Of a DNA stretch of 57,406 nt, positions 50,627 to 57,406 are shown piece by piece. How positions within the stretch are numbered: the first letter of the stretch is position 1; each line of letters starts with the position of its first letter. The stretch is taken from NCBI GenBank assembly GCA_938046585.1, contig CALIWR010000014.1, positions 1-57,406 of the forward strand, given 5' to 3'. This DNA comes from an uncultured Propionibacteriaceae bacterium. Its GTDB lineage: Bacteria > Actinomycetota > Actinomycetes > Propionibacteriales > Propionibacteriaceae. The notes under the pieces were generated by a model that did no database searches, was not told the DNA's origin, and saw only the letters and a list, made by a program, of their open reading frames with translations. The translations under genes were made by a program, and so were the position numbers.

Positions 50627-51033
50627 GTAAAAGGAATAAAAGGCGAGGTCAACCACCGAATCCCACAGATCAGACAATTCCGCTCCGCTCAATCCCGGAA
50701 GAAAGCTACCCGCTGCTGTCCTTCCGGCATCTCCAGCCACAGTTCGGAGCCGAGAAGATGAGCCAACGCCAGTGTTCAGAGTTCCTCATCAAGTGGGCCA
50801 AGCGGTCACACTATACGTGGAAAGAACTAAATATACACAAAAGGCATGCCCTGGGATTTGAGATGCTTCCCCGGAAGAGAATCAAACCCAAACCTTCAGA
50901 GTTTCTCCAACAAGATTCGTACATGGTATTTCGACACGAGGGCAACCTACCCTTTGTCGGATTTAAGGCCGGAGATGTCTTCTATGTTCTCTGGGTCGAG
51001 GTCAAATACGGGGATCTGTACGACCACGGCTGA
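50623..51033 (+). CDS. putative toxin partner of Panacea antitoxin, unrecognised family
   Basis: This 136-residue protein is coupled by an ATGA overlap to the Panacea gene. The N-terminus is basic and Pro-rich (MSKRNKRRGQPPN), then YPLLSFRHLQPQFG, CSEFLIKWAKRSHYTW, KRHALGFEML. The C-terminal part has strand-like VGFKAGDVFYVLWVEV and ends LYDHG. I do not recognise catalytic residues. The C-terminal pattern vaguely recalls small phage or toxin proteins ending in a hydrophobic strand plus LYDH, but this is not an assignment. The toxin role is inferred from operon position. It shares the low GC of the antitoxin gene. Confidence 0.7.
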   Translation: MSKRNKRRGQPPNPTDQTIPLRSIPEESYPLLSFRHLQPQFGAEKMSQRQCSEFLIKWAKRSHYTWKELNIHKRHALGFEMLPRKRIKPKPSEFLQQDSYMVFRHEGNLPFVGFKAGDVFYVLWVEVKYGDLYDHG

Positions 51034-51277
51034 TCTTTTTACCGCGCCTCTCGCTCACAACGCCTACCCCATCCTCTGCCGATATGTGCACATGTGAGGT
51101 AGTCATGATGTCATGGGCCGAGGCTGCATCAAGCTGTCCCATGTCGAGGCCATGTCGGTGTCCCGCCAGCATCTGCCCACCCTGGATGAGCAAGTCGACG
51201 CTGAACCGTCGGCCATTCGCCACCCAGGGCCTATGACGGCAGCGAGGTGACGCATGCAGGAAGTTCGATACCCATAG
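51034..51277. other. 244-bp gap after second Panacea pair
   Basis: The gap lies between convergent genes. AT-rich sequence continues to about 51110, then composition returns to GC-rich. A 45-codon open frame (51113-51250) lacks a ribosome site and recognisable similarity. I see no clear terminator. Confidence 0.5.
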
Positions 51278-51571
51278 CTACACCGTATTCGCTTCCTCGA
51301 TCGCCGCGTAGTCATGCGCGATGGCCGCCAGATGCTCTGCGAACTTTCTGGAGAAGGTGGCGATATCAGCCACGGCCTGCTGGGTCTGTGTGGCCGGATC
51401 CACGTATTTGCCCGCGAAAGCCTGGCCCACCTGCTTGACACCCCAGCACTGGCCGAGGCCCGAGATGGTGTTATCCAGCGAGGATGAGGTGGCGCTCGCC
51501 TGGGCCTGCAGATCCGCGATCTGGCTTCCGGCTCGCTCGATCTTCTGCGGGGACCATTCCATCTGCGTCAT
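51278..51571 (-). CDS. WXG100/ESAT-6-like small secreted protein
   Basis: This 97-residue helical protein has the WXG100-type layout: an N-terminal helix (PQKIERAGSQIADLQAQASAT), a central turn with CWGVKQVG in which WGV is the WXG motif, and a second helix (ATQTQQAVADIATFSRKFAEHL). Such proteins are substrates of type VII secretion. No EccC-type ATPase or partner gene is nearby, so it is an orphan in this window. The start MTQMEWSP has GGAGGAC upstream, and an in-frame upstream extension is rejected. Confidence 0.78.
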   Translation of the reverse strand: MTQMEWSPQKIERAGSQIADLQAQASATSSSLDNTISGLGQCWGVKQVGQAFAGKYVDPATQTQQAVADIATFSRKFAEHLAAIAHDYAAIEEANTV

Positions 51572-51761
51572 GCTCGTCCTCCGCTCTGGGGTCGGGCGCC
51601 TGCAACCGGGCCACCATGTCAGAAGATTGTGATCGTGGCCCTGGTTTTGGCCGTCGTGTTCATCTGGCAGTGGGATTCCCTCTACCACCCGTGACCGACC
51701 TACGCCGTCGCTACGGCAGACGCCCGTAGACCGTGCCGTGGAGCTGAGTCTGTTCAGGCAG

Positions 51762-51835
51762 TGGAGCGGGCGACGGGAATCGAACCCGCACTGTCAGCTT
51801 GGGAAGCTGATGTTCTGCCATTGAACTACGCCCGC
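51762..51835 (-). tRNA. tRNA-Gly (anticodon CCC)
   Basis: The reverse strand folds as a cloverleaf: acceptor GCGGGCG/CGCCCGC, D-arm GTTCAATGGCAGAAC, anticodon stem TCAGC/GCTGA with loop TTCCCAA (anticodon CCC), and T-arm CGGGTTCGATTCCCG. The discriminator is T and CCA is encoded. It decodes GGG glycine codons. Confidence 0.95.
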
Positions 51836-51894
51836 GCAGTGACCGGGTCACTGGGCAGGGCCCAGCATAGCGCCCCCGGCGGCGGCTGTCTTGC

Positions 51895-53040
51895 TCAGGC
51901 CCCGCGGGCCGCGGCTCGGCGCGGCGCGAACGGGGAGGTCTGTCGTTGCACGGCCGCATCCAGGTCGGTGCGCCAGACCAGGCCCCACCGCTCGTCGGCC
52001 AGCCGTACCGCCACCACCGGCAACCGGTAGTCGTGCAGGATGTCGGCCTGTTCGCTGGTGGCGGCCTCCAAGTCCCCGTCGCATTCCCAGACCGGGTCCA
52101 TCGCGGTCATCACATCGCCGGCGGTACGGATGTCCCGCTTGCCGTCGGGGACCGAGTCGGCGCCGACTGCCAGCAGCCCGACCGGACGGTCCCGCTCGTC
52201 TATCACGATCACCCCGCTCCCGGCCGGGAAGGAGGCGTCGACGATGTCCAACCGGGTCCGGGTCGGGACGGTCTGGGTGGGTCGGGCGATCTCCCGCAGC
52301 CGGATCCGGTCGGTGGCCCGCCGTCGCCGGGCGGTCCGCAGGATGATCGTGGTCCAGACCCACATACCGACGCAGACCGGCAGCAGCCACAGCAGGTCCA
52401 CCGGGCGTGGCATCGATCCGCTCACCTGCAGCGGGATCCCCACCCAGGCCAGGACCGCGGTCACCACCACCAGCCGGCCGGACCAGGCGCCGACCCGTAG
52501 CCCGGTGGTCCGGTTTCCGGTCAGCCACCACACCACCCCGCCGACCAGGTGGCCGCCGTCCTGGGGTAGGCCCGGAAGCATGTTGTACACGAACAGCACC
52601 AGGTTGATCACCATAAACGGGCCGACTGCCACCGACCAGTACGGGATATCGCGGTTCAGCCAGGCTACGTACGCCATCGCCAGGTTGACCAGTGGCCCGG
52701 CCAGCGCGATCACGATGTCCACCCCAGGCCGCTGCGGGACCGGGATGTGGCTCAGGTGCCCGCCCCAAACGTCCAGGTGGATCCGCCGCATCGGGACCCG
52801 CAGCACTTGCGCGGCGACCAGGTGGCCGACCTCGTGCAGGCCGACCGAGAACAGCAGGCAGCCGCCCCACAGCAGGGTCTCCAGCCCGGCTCCCATGATC
52901 ACCTTAGGGGTCAGCGTCTCTCCGGACAGGAAGATCATCATCAGCGCCACCAGCAGCAGCGGCCAGTAGTGGCCGAGCACCAGCGGTACGTGCCGTAGCC
53001 GGCCGACCTCCTCGTCGCCGGTGGAGTTCACCATCAGCAC
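51895..53040 (-). CDS. site-2 protease family (M50) membrane metalloprotease
   Basis: The 381-residue membrane protein has the zinc motif HEVGH in GLHEVGHLVAAQVL and the third ligand in LPGLPQDGGHLVGG (usually LPGLPLDGG), so the active site appears complete. About six helices are followed by a cytoplasmic C-terminal region (about 250-381) that resembles a degenerate pair of CBS motifs. It is like actinobacterial Rip3-type proteases, which cleave membrane-bound regulators. The start is GTG 53040 or ATG 53034, behind a GGGGGG ribosome site. It follows argS by 22 bases in the same direction. Confidence 0.88.
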   Translation of the reverse strand: MLMVNSTGDEEVGRLRHVPLVLGHYWPLLLVALMMIFLSGETLTPKVIMGAGLETLLWGGCLLFSVGLHEVGHLVAAQVLRVPMRRIHLDVWGGHLSHIPVPQRPGVDIVIALAGPLVNLAMAYVAWLNRDIPYWSVAVGPFMVINLVLFVYNMLPGLPQDGGHLVGGVVWWLTGNRTTGLRVGAWSGRLVVVTAVLAWVGIPLQVSGSMPRPVDLLWLLPVCVGMWVWTTIILRTARRRRATDRIRLREIARPTQTVPTRTRLDIVDASFPAGSGVIVIDERDRPVGLLAVGADSVPDGKRDIRTAGDVMTAMDPVWECDGDLEAATSEQADILHDYRLPVVAVRLADERWGLVWRTDLDAAVQRQTSPFAPRRAAARGA

Positions 53041-53062
53041 CGTTCAGCCCCCCAAGGGATGG

Positions 53063-54712
53063 TCACATGGCGTCCGGCGCTGCGATCCCGAGCAGGCCCA
53101 GCCCGCTGGCCAGCACCTGCCGGGTCGCCTGGCACAGCGCCAGCCGAGAATGACGGACCTCGCCATCGGACCTCAGCACCGGGCACTGCTCGTAGAACGT
53201 GCTATACAGCGAGGCCAGGTCGAACAGGTACGTGCAAAGCTTGTGCGGCTGCAGCTCCTCGGCCAGGGTCGCGACTACCTGCGGATACCTCGTCAGGTGC
53301 AACGCCAGCAGCTGCTCGTCCGGCTCGGCCAGAACGGTCACCTGTGTCTGCTGCGGGGCCAGACCGCGGGCCTCGGCCTCGCGCAGGATCTTCGACGTCC
53401 GCGCGTGCGCGTACTGCAGGTAGGGGCCGGTATTGCCGGTGGTCTGGGTCATCCGGGCCGCGTCGAAGACATAGTCCTTGTGCAGCGACGTGGACAGGTC
53501 GGCGTACTTGACCGCCGCCAACGCCACCGGCGCTGCGGCGGTCTCTTCGGCGGTGTCGAGGAGCTGGTCGAGGGTGACCGTGCCCCCGTCGCGGGTCTTG
53601 AACATTTTGCCGTCGGGGCCCAGCACCGACCCGAAGCCGACATGGTCGGTACGACCGCCCTCGGGCACCCAGCCGGCGGCCCGGGCGACTGCGAAGACCT
53701 GCTGGAAGTGGTGCGTCTGGGGGATGCCGACGACGTAGATGATCCGATCCGCGCCGAGGCGCGCGAAGCGGTACCGCAGCGCGGCCAGGTCGGTCGCGGC
53801 GTAGCCGTACCCGCCGTCGCGTTTGCGCACGATCAGCGGGGTCTCGTCGCCCTCGACGAAGACCACCAGCGCCCCGTCGTCGACGCTCGCCAGCCGGGCC
53901 TGTTCGAGGTCGTCGGCGACCTGGGACAGCATCTCGTTGTACGTCGACTCGCCGGCCAGGTCGGCATCGGTCAGCAACACCCCGAGCCGCCGGTACGCGG
54001 CGTTGAAGCCGGTCTTGGAGACTTCGATCAGCGCCTGCCAGATCTGGCGGGTCTGTTGGTCACCGGCCTGCAACGCCACCACCCGGCGTCGGGCGGCGTC
54101 GGCGAAGTCGGGATCGCAGCGGAAATGGGCCTGGGCCCGCCGATACAGTTCGACCGCCCCGTCGAGGTCCAGCGCGGAGGCGTCGGTTTGTTCGTGCAGG
54201 ATCTGTTCCACCAGCATCCCGAACTGGGTTCCCCAGTCACCGATGTGGTTCTGGGGGATCACGGTGTGCCCGATGGCCCGCAGCACCCGTACCAGGCAGT
54301 CGCCGATGATTGTGGAACGCAGGTGACCGACGTGCATCGGCTTGGCGACATTCGGCGCCGAGTAGTCGACTACCACGGTCTGAGGCTCGGTAGCCGCGAC
54401 GATCCCGCAGGCCGGGTCGGCCAGCTGTTCGTTAACCGAGGCCGCCAACGCCTGCGCCTTCAGCCGGATGTTGATGAAGCCGGGCCCGGCGATCTCGAGC
54501 GGCTCGCAGATGTCGGCCACGTCGACGGTGTCGATGATCCGCTGCGCCACCTGCCGCGGCGCCACCTGCTCCTGCCGGGCGAGCCGCATCGCGGCGTTGC
54601 ACTGAATATGTCCGAACTCAGGTCTGCTCGCCGGCCGTAGCTCCGGGTCGGCTCCGATCGCGGCCGTGAACCGTTGCGTGAGCAGGGCAAGAACCGAGGT
54701 CATGCGGGACAT
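53063..54712 (-). CDS. argS: arginyl-tRNA synthetase
   Basis: ArgS charges tRNA(Arg). The 549-residue class I enzyme has the N-terminal tRNA-binding domain, the HIGH-type motif HVGH in SAPNVAKPMHVGHLRST, and the second signature as KMFKT, a common departure from KMSKS in this family. The C-terminal DALR anticodon-binding domain closes with LASGLGLLGI and PDAM. The start is MSRMTSVLALL, with an internal ATG three codons later as alternative. Neighbours are a SanA-like gene 33 bases upstream and the protease 22 bases downstream. Confidence 0.96.
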   Translation of the reverse strand: MSRMTSVLALLTQRFTAAIGADPELRPASRPEFGHIQCNAAMRLARQEQVAPRQVAQRIIDTVDVADICEPLEIAGPGFINIRLKAQALAASVNEQLADPACGIVAATEPQTVVVDYSAPNVAKPMHVGHLRSTIIGDCLVRVLRAIGHTVIPQNHIGDWGTQFGMLVEQILHEQTDASALDLDGAVELYRRAQAHFRCDPDFADAARRRVVALQAGDQQTRQIWQALIEVSKTGFNAAYRRLGVLLTDADLAGESTYNEMLSQVADDLEQARLASVDDGALVVFVEGDETPLIVRKRDGGYGYAATDLAALRYRFARLGADRIIYVVGIPQTHHFQQVFAVARAAGWVPEGGRTDHVGFGSVLGPDGKMFKTRDGGTVTLDQLLDTAEETAAAPVALAAVKYADLSTSLHKDYVFDAARMTQTTGNTGPYLQYAHARTSKILREAEARGLAPQQTQVTVLAEPDEQLLALHLTRYPQVVATLAEELQPHKLCTYLFDLASLYSTFYEQCPVLRSDGEVRHSRLALCQATRQVLASGLGLLGIAAPDAM

Positions 54713-54745
54713 CTTCGCATGCGGCGGCAGACGGCTCGCCGAGCT

Positions 54746-55453
54746 TCACCGGCCGAGCGCCTCGTCGACCGAGGTTTCGCGCGGGCCGAGCAGCGGCTGT
54801 CGGCTGCTGGTCAGGTCCCAGGCCATCTTCCAGTCGGCGCCAACCTCACGCAGGTGGCCGACCACCCAGGTTTCGCGGCTAATGCCGCGTACGGTGTCGT
54901 CACCGACGCCGACCGCGTCCAGCCCGAGCTGGCGGCAGATGGTGAGTGCCCGGGGCAGGTGGTAGCTCTGGGTGACGACGGTCAGGCTGGTCGTCCCGAA
55001 GACCTTCTGGGCCCGTACGCAGGAGGCGTAGGTGTCGAAACCGGCGTAGTCGGCGACCACTTTGCGAGCCGGGATTCCTTTGGCGATCAGGTAGTTACGC
55101 ATCACCTCGGGCTCGTTGTAGTGGATCTCGCCGTTGTCGCCGGAGACCAGGATCGCGCGTACCTTGCCGCTCTGGTACAGCTGATAGCCGAGGTCCAGGC
55201 GGGCCCGCAGATAGTCGGTCGGCTGCCCGTCCGGCAGCACCCCGGCCCCGAGCACTAAGGCCACGTCCCGCTGCGGGACGGTGGTGGCCGAGTACGACGA
55301 GCCGAGCGTGACCAGCCGGGTGTACGCCCAGGGGGCGGTCACGATCGCCGCGCCCAGCAGGGTCAGCGCCAGCAGCCAGCCCACCGGGGTCAGCCGGGTA
55401 AAACCCCGAGGCCCCGGGGTGGTCTGACTGGCATGGGCGGCTGAGGGTTGCAT
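54746..55453 (-). CDS. SanA/YdcF-like DUF218 membrane protein
   Basis: This 235-residue protein has one N-terminal hydrophobic segment (about 25-45) and a DUF218 domain: LVLGAGVLPDGQPTDYLRARLDL, AILVSGDNGEIHYNEPEVMRNYL, VVTQSYHLPRAL. It resembles SanA, an Escherichia coli protein linked to envelope barrier function and vancomycin exclusion at high temperature. The biochemical role of the family is not settled. The start is MQPSAAHASQ. It lies 85 bases after pgi and before argS on the minus strand. Confidence 0.88.
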   Translation of the reverse strand: MQPSAAHASQTTPGPRGFTRLTPVGWLLALTLLGAAIVTAPWAYTRLVTLGSSYSATTVPQRDVALVLGAGVLPDGQPTDYLRARLDLGYQLYQSGKVRAILVSGDNGEIHYNEPEVMRNYLIAKGIPARKVVADYAGFDTYASCVRAQKVFGTTSLTVVTQSYHLPRALTICRQLGLDAVGVGDDTVRGISRETWVVGHLREVGADWKMAWDLTSSRQPLLGPRETSVDEALGR

Positions 55454-55538
55454 GCTGCCAGGGTACGTGTCCGGGCCCAGCTGCTGCCGCCTCGCGGCTG
55501 CGGGGCGGGTGCCGCCGCGATGACCGGCGTCACCGCGG

Positions 55539-57206
55539 TCACACCCGGTGGCGGCGGTAGAAGCCGATCAGCGCCTGGGTGGACTCGTCCTGGGCGTTCA
55601 GGGCTTGGTCGTCGGCGGAGATCGCCGGGGCGATCTGCAGGGCCAGCTGTTTGCCGAGTTCGACGCCCCACTGGTCGAAGGAGTCGATCCCCCAGACCAC
55701 GCCCTGGACGAAGGTGATGTGCTCGTACAAGGCGATCAGCTGCCCCACCACCGACGGGGTCAGCGCCGGGGCCAGGATCGAGGTGGTGGGCCGGTTCCCG
55801 GGAAACACCCGGGCGCTGACGATCGACTCCGGGGTGCCTTCCGCCCGTACCTCGTCGGCGGTCTTGCCGAAGGCCAGCGCCTTGGTCTGGGCGAGGAAAT
55901 TGGCCAGCAGCAGCTCGTGGACGTCCTGTTCGCCGTCGCGCAGCGGGTGGGACGGGTTCACCATGGCGATGAAGTCGGCCGGGATCAGCTGGGTGCCCTG
56001 GTGGATCAGCTGGTAGAAGGCGTGCTGCCCATTGGTGCCGGGTTCACCCCAGAAGACTTCGCCGGTCTCGGTGGTGACCGGGGCGCCGTCGGCACGTACC
56101 CCTTTGCCGTTCGACTCCATGGTGAGCTGCTGCAGGTACGCGGCGAAGCGGTGCAGGTACTGCGCGTACGGGAGCACGGCGTGCGAGGTCGCCTTGCAGA
56201 AGTTCACGTACCAGATGTTGAGTAGGCCCATCAGGACCGGGGCATTACCGGCCAGCGGGGCGCTAGCGAAGTGCTGGTCGATGACCCGGAAACCAGCCAG
56301 GAAGTCCTCGAAGGCGTCGGGCCCGATCGCCACTGCGACCACGGTCCCGACCGCCGAGTCGACGGAGTATCGCCCGCCGACCCAGTCCCAGAAGCCGAAG
56401 GCGTTGGCCGGGTCGATCCCGAAGGCGGCGACTTTGTCGAGCGCGGTGGAGACCGCGACGAAGTGCCGAGCGACGGCCCTGGCACGGGACTGTTCGGAGC
56501 CGTCGATGACGCCGGCCTGCTGCAGCCGGGTCCACAGCCAGTCCCGGGCCAGCCGGGCGTTGGTCAGGGTCTCCAGCGTCGTGAAAGTTTTCGAGGCCAC
56601 GATGAACAAGGTGGTCTCGGGGTCGAGATCAGCCGTGGTCGCGTACAGGTCGGTCGGGTCGATGTTGGAGACGAAGCGGCAGCTCAGCCCGGGTTGGACG
56701 TACGGACGTAGCGCCTCGTACACCATCACCGGCCCGAGGTCGGAGCCGCCGATCCCGATGTTGACCACGGTCTGGATTGGTTTGCCGCTGACCCCGACCC
56801 ACTGCCCGGAGCGGACCTGCTTGGCGAAGGTGTAGATCCGGTCCAGCACCTCGCGGACTGGGCCGACCACCTCGGTGCCGTCCACCATCAGTTGCTCGCC
56901 GGGCGCCCGCCGCAGCGCGGTGTGCAGTACGGACCGGTTCTCGGTGACGTTAACCCGTTCGCCGCGCAGCATTGCGTCGCGACGCTGCTCCAGCCCGACC
57001 TGCTGCGCCAGCCGGACCAGGGCGGCCAGCACGTGCTCGGTTACCAGGTTCTTCGACAGGTCGATGTACAGGTCACCGGCGGTCAGGCTCATCGTGCGGA
57101 CCCGGGCTGGGTCCGCCAACCAGGCCCGAAGGTCGACGCTCATCTGGTCGTGAAGCCGGGCCAGTTCGGCCCAGGCAGCGGTCTGGGTGGGGTCAGCGAT
57201 GGTCAT
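55539..57206 (-). CDS. pgi: glucose-6-phosphate isomerase
   Basis: Pgi interconverts glucose 6-phosphate and fructose 6-phosphate in glycolysis and gluconeogenesis. The 555-residue protein is full length, with VVNIGIGGSDLGPVM, IVASKTFTTLETLTNARLA and the catalytic region GEPGTNGQHAFYQLIHQGT. The C-terminal WGVELGKQLA carries the second active-site lysine. The start is ATG 57206 (MTIADPTQTA). Eighty bases upstream of the start codon begins the inverted repeat at the window edge. Confidence 0.97.
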   Translation of the reverse strand: MTIADPTQTAAWAELARLHDQMSVDLRAWLADPARVRTMSLTAGDLYIDLSKNLVTEHVLAALVRLAQQVGLEQRRDAMLRGERVNVTENRSVLHTALRRAPGEQLMVDGTEVVGPVREVLDRIYTFAKQVRSGQWVGVSGKPIQTVVNIGIGGSDLGPVMVYEALRPYVQPGLSCRFVSNIDPTDLYATTADLDPETTLFIVASKTFTTLETLTNARLARDWLWTRLQQAGVIDGSEQSRARAVARHFVAVSTALDKVAAFGIDPANAFGFWDWVGGRYSVDSAVGTVVAVAIGPDAFEDFLAGFRVIDQHFASAPLAGNAPVLMGLLNIWYVNFCKATSHAVLPYAQYLHRFAAYLQQLTMESNGKGVRADGAPVTTETGEVFWGEPGTNGQHAFYQLIHQGTQLIPADFIAMVNPSHPLRDGEQDVHELLLANFLAQTKALAFGKTADEVRAEGTPESIVSARVFPGNRPTTSILAPALTPSVVGQLIALYEHITFVQGVVWGIDSFDQWGVELGKQLALQIAPAISADDQALNAQDESTQALIGFYRRHRV

Positions 57207-57286
57207 GCCCGCAGCCTAATCGGCAGACCCCGGCCTTGCCCATGCCATCGCACAATGAGGATGCCAGAATGTGGCGGCCGGAACCC

Positions 57287-57406
57287 GTCTGGACGACGAA
57301 CGACGAGAAACACCCAACCCAACCACCGTCTGAAAGGGCCTTCTCGTCAGAGAGGAGGAAGACGGGGGACTTAGCGACGCGGCCCGCCCGAGCGAAGGCG
57401 AGGGCA
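57287..57406 (-). repeat. composite repeat, right end, inverted (includes hairpin copy B)
   Basis: Read on the minus strand, 57406-57352 is hairpin copy B (TGCCCTCGCCTTCGC to CTTCCTCCTC). Past a short spacer, 57311-57287 is an exact match of all 25 bases to 31-55 and 174-198. The order of parts is the same as at 81-198. The window therefore begins and ends with inverted copies of one composite element, and this copy is cut by the window edge. Confidence 0.85.

Noticed and set aside
51113..51250. 45-codon plus-strand open frame
   Set aside because: No ribosome site, no recognisable motif, and no composition signal beyond the general GC background.
50150..51835. Genomic island inserted at tRNA-Gly
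   Set aside because: The AT-rich Panacea island is near the tRNA, but I find no duplicated tRNA 3' end and no integrase, and a WXG100 gene lies between.
1..57406. Composite transposon bounded by the inverted terminal repeats
   Set aside because: No transposase or integrase is present, the interior is largely housekeeping genes, and related copies occur inside the window.

Overview
The window is high-GC DNA of actinobacterial character. Most coding regions have G/C at third positions, genes are packed with ATGA, GTGA or TGATG start/stop overlaps, and haem synthesis follows the coproporphyrin-dependent route with a HemQ-type last enzyme. A pyruvate,phosphate dikinase and a succinyl-CoA:acetate/propionate-type CoA-transferase lie close together, which suggests a propionic-acid-fermenting member of the Propionibacteriaceae. 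That placement is an inference from gene content, not a phylogenetic result.

Layout. 1-214: tandem non-coding repeat. 225-4966 (minus): deoC, a GT2/GtrA glycosyltransferase, a GT39-type membrane glycosyltransferase, dcd. 4976-19639 (minus): a six-gene envelope cluster, in transcription order an FHA/zinc-ribbon protein, a 2047-residue Ig/FN3 surface protein, MoxR ATPase, DUF58 protein, a transglutaminase-fold membrane protein whose catalytic residues are replaced, and an RDD-FHA protein. 19963-20885 (plus): a Panacea antitoxin with a Doc/Fic toxin that lacks the catalytic histidine. 20972-23620 (minus): ppdK. 23900-25725 (plus): SRPBCC protein and sugar MFS transporter.

25786-34994 is a complete haem pathway from glutamyl-tRNA to haem b, in two divergent operons: hemA-hemH-hemQ on minus, hemE-hemY-hemCD-hemB-hemL on plus. 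hemC and hemD are fused. A GT-B-like protein of unknown role follows (35122-36144), then a YwiC-like membrane protein (minus), the CoA-transferase and a small membrane protein.

39555-43671 holds a rifampicin-phosphotransferase-like protein and a divergent MFS transporter with back-to-back, apparently leaderless promoters, then an orphan PemK/MazF-like protein. 43803-49169 (plus) is a TetR regulator followed by a siderophore-iron ABC importer whose binding protein has lost its signal peptide, and a siderophore-interacting reductase.

49203-57206: aldo/keto reductase (minus), a second Panacea toxin-antitoxin pair in noticeably AT-richer DNA (plus), then on minus a WXG100 protein, tRNA-Gly(CCC), site-2 protease, argS, a SanA-like protein and pgi. 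The right end carries an inverted copy of the left-end repeat. Shorter copies of part of this repeat occupy two convergent intergenic gaps (36145-36200 and 39502-39556), so it is a dispersed family.

The best candidates for new biology are the dispersed repeat family, the envelope cluster with its dead transglutaminase, the second Panacea pair with its unrecognised toxin, and the truncated siderophore-binding protein.
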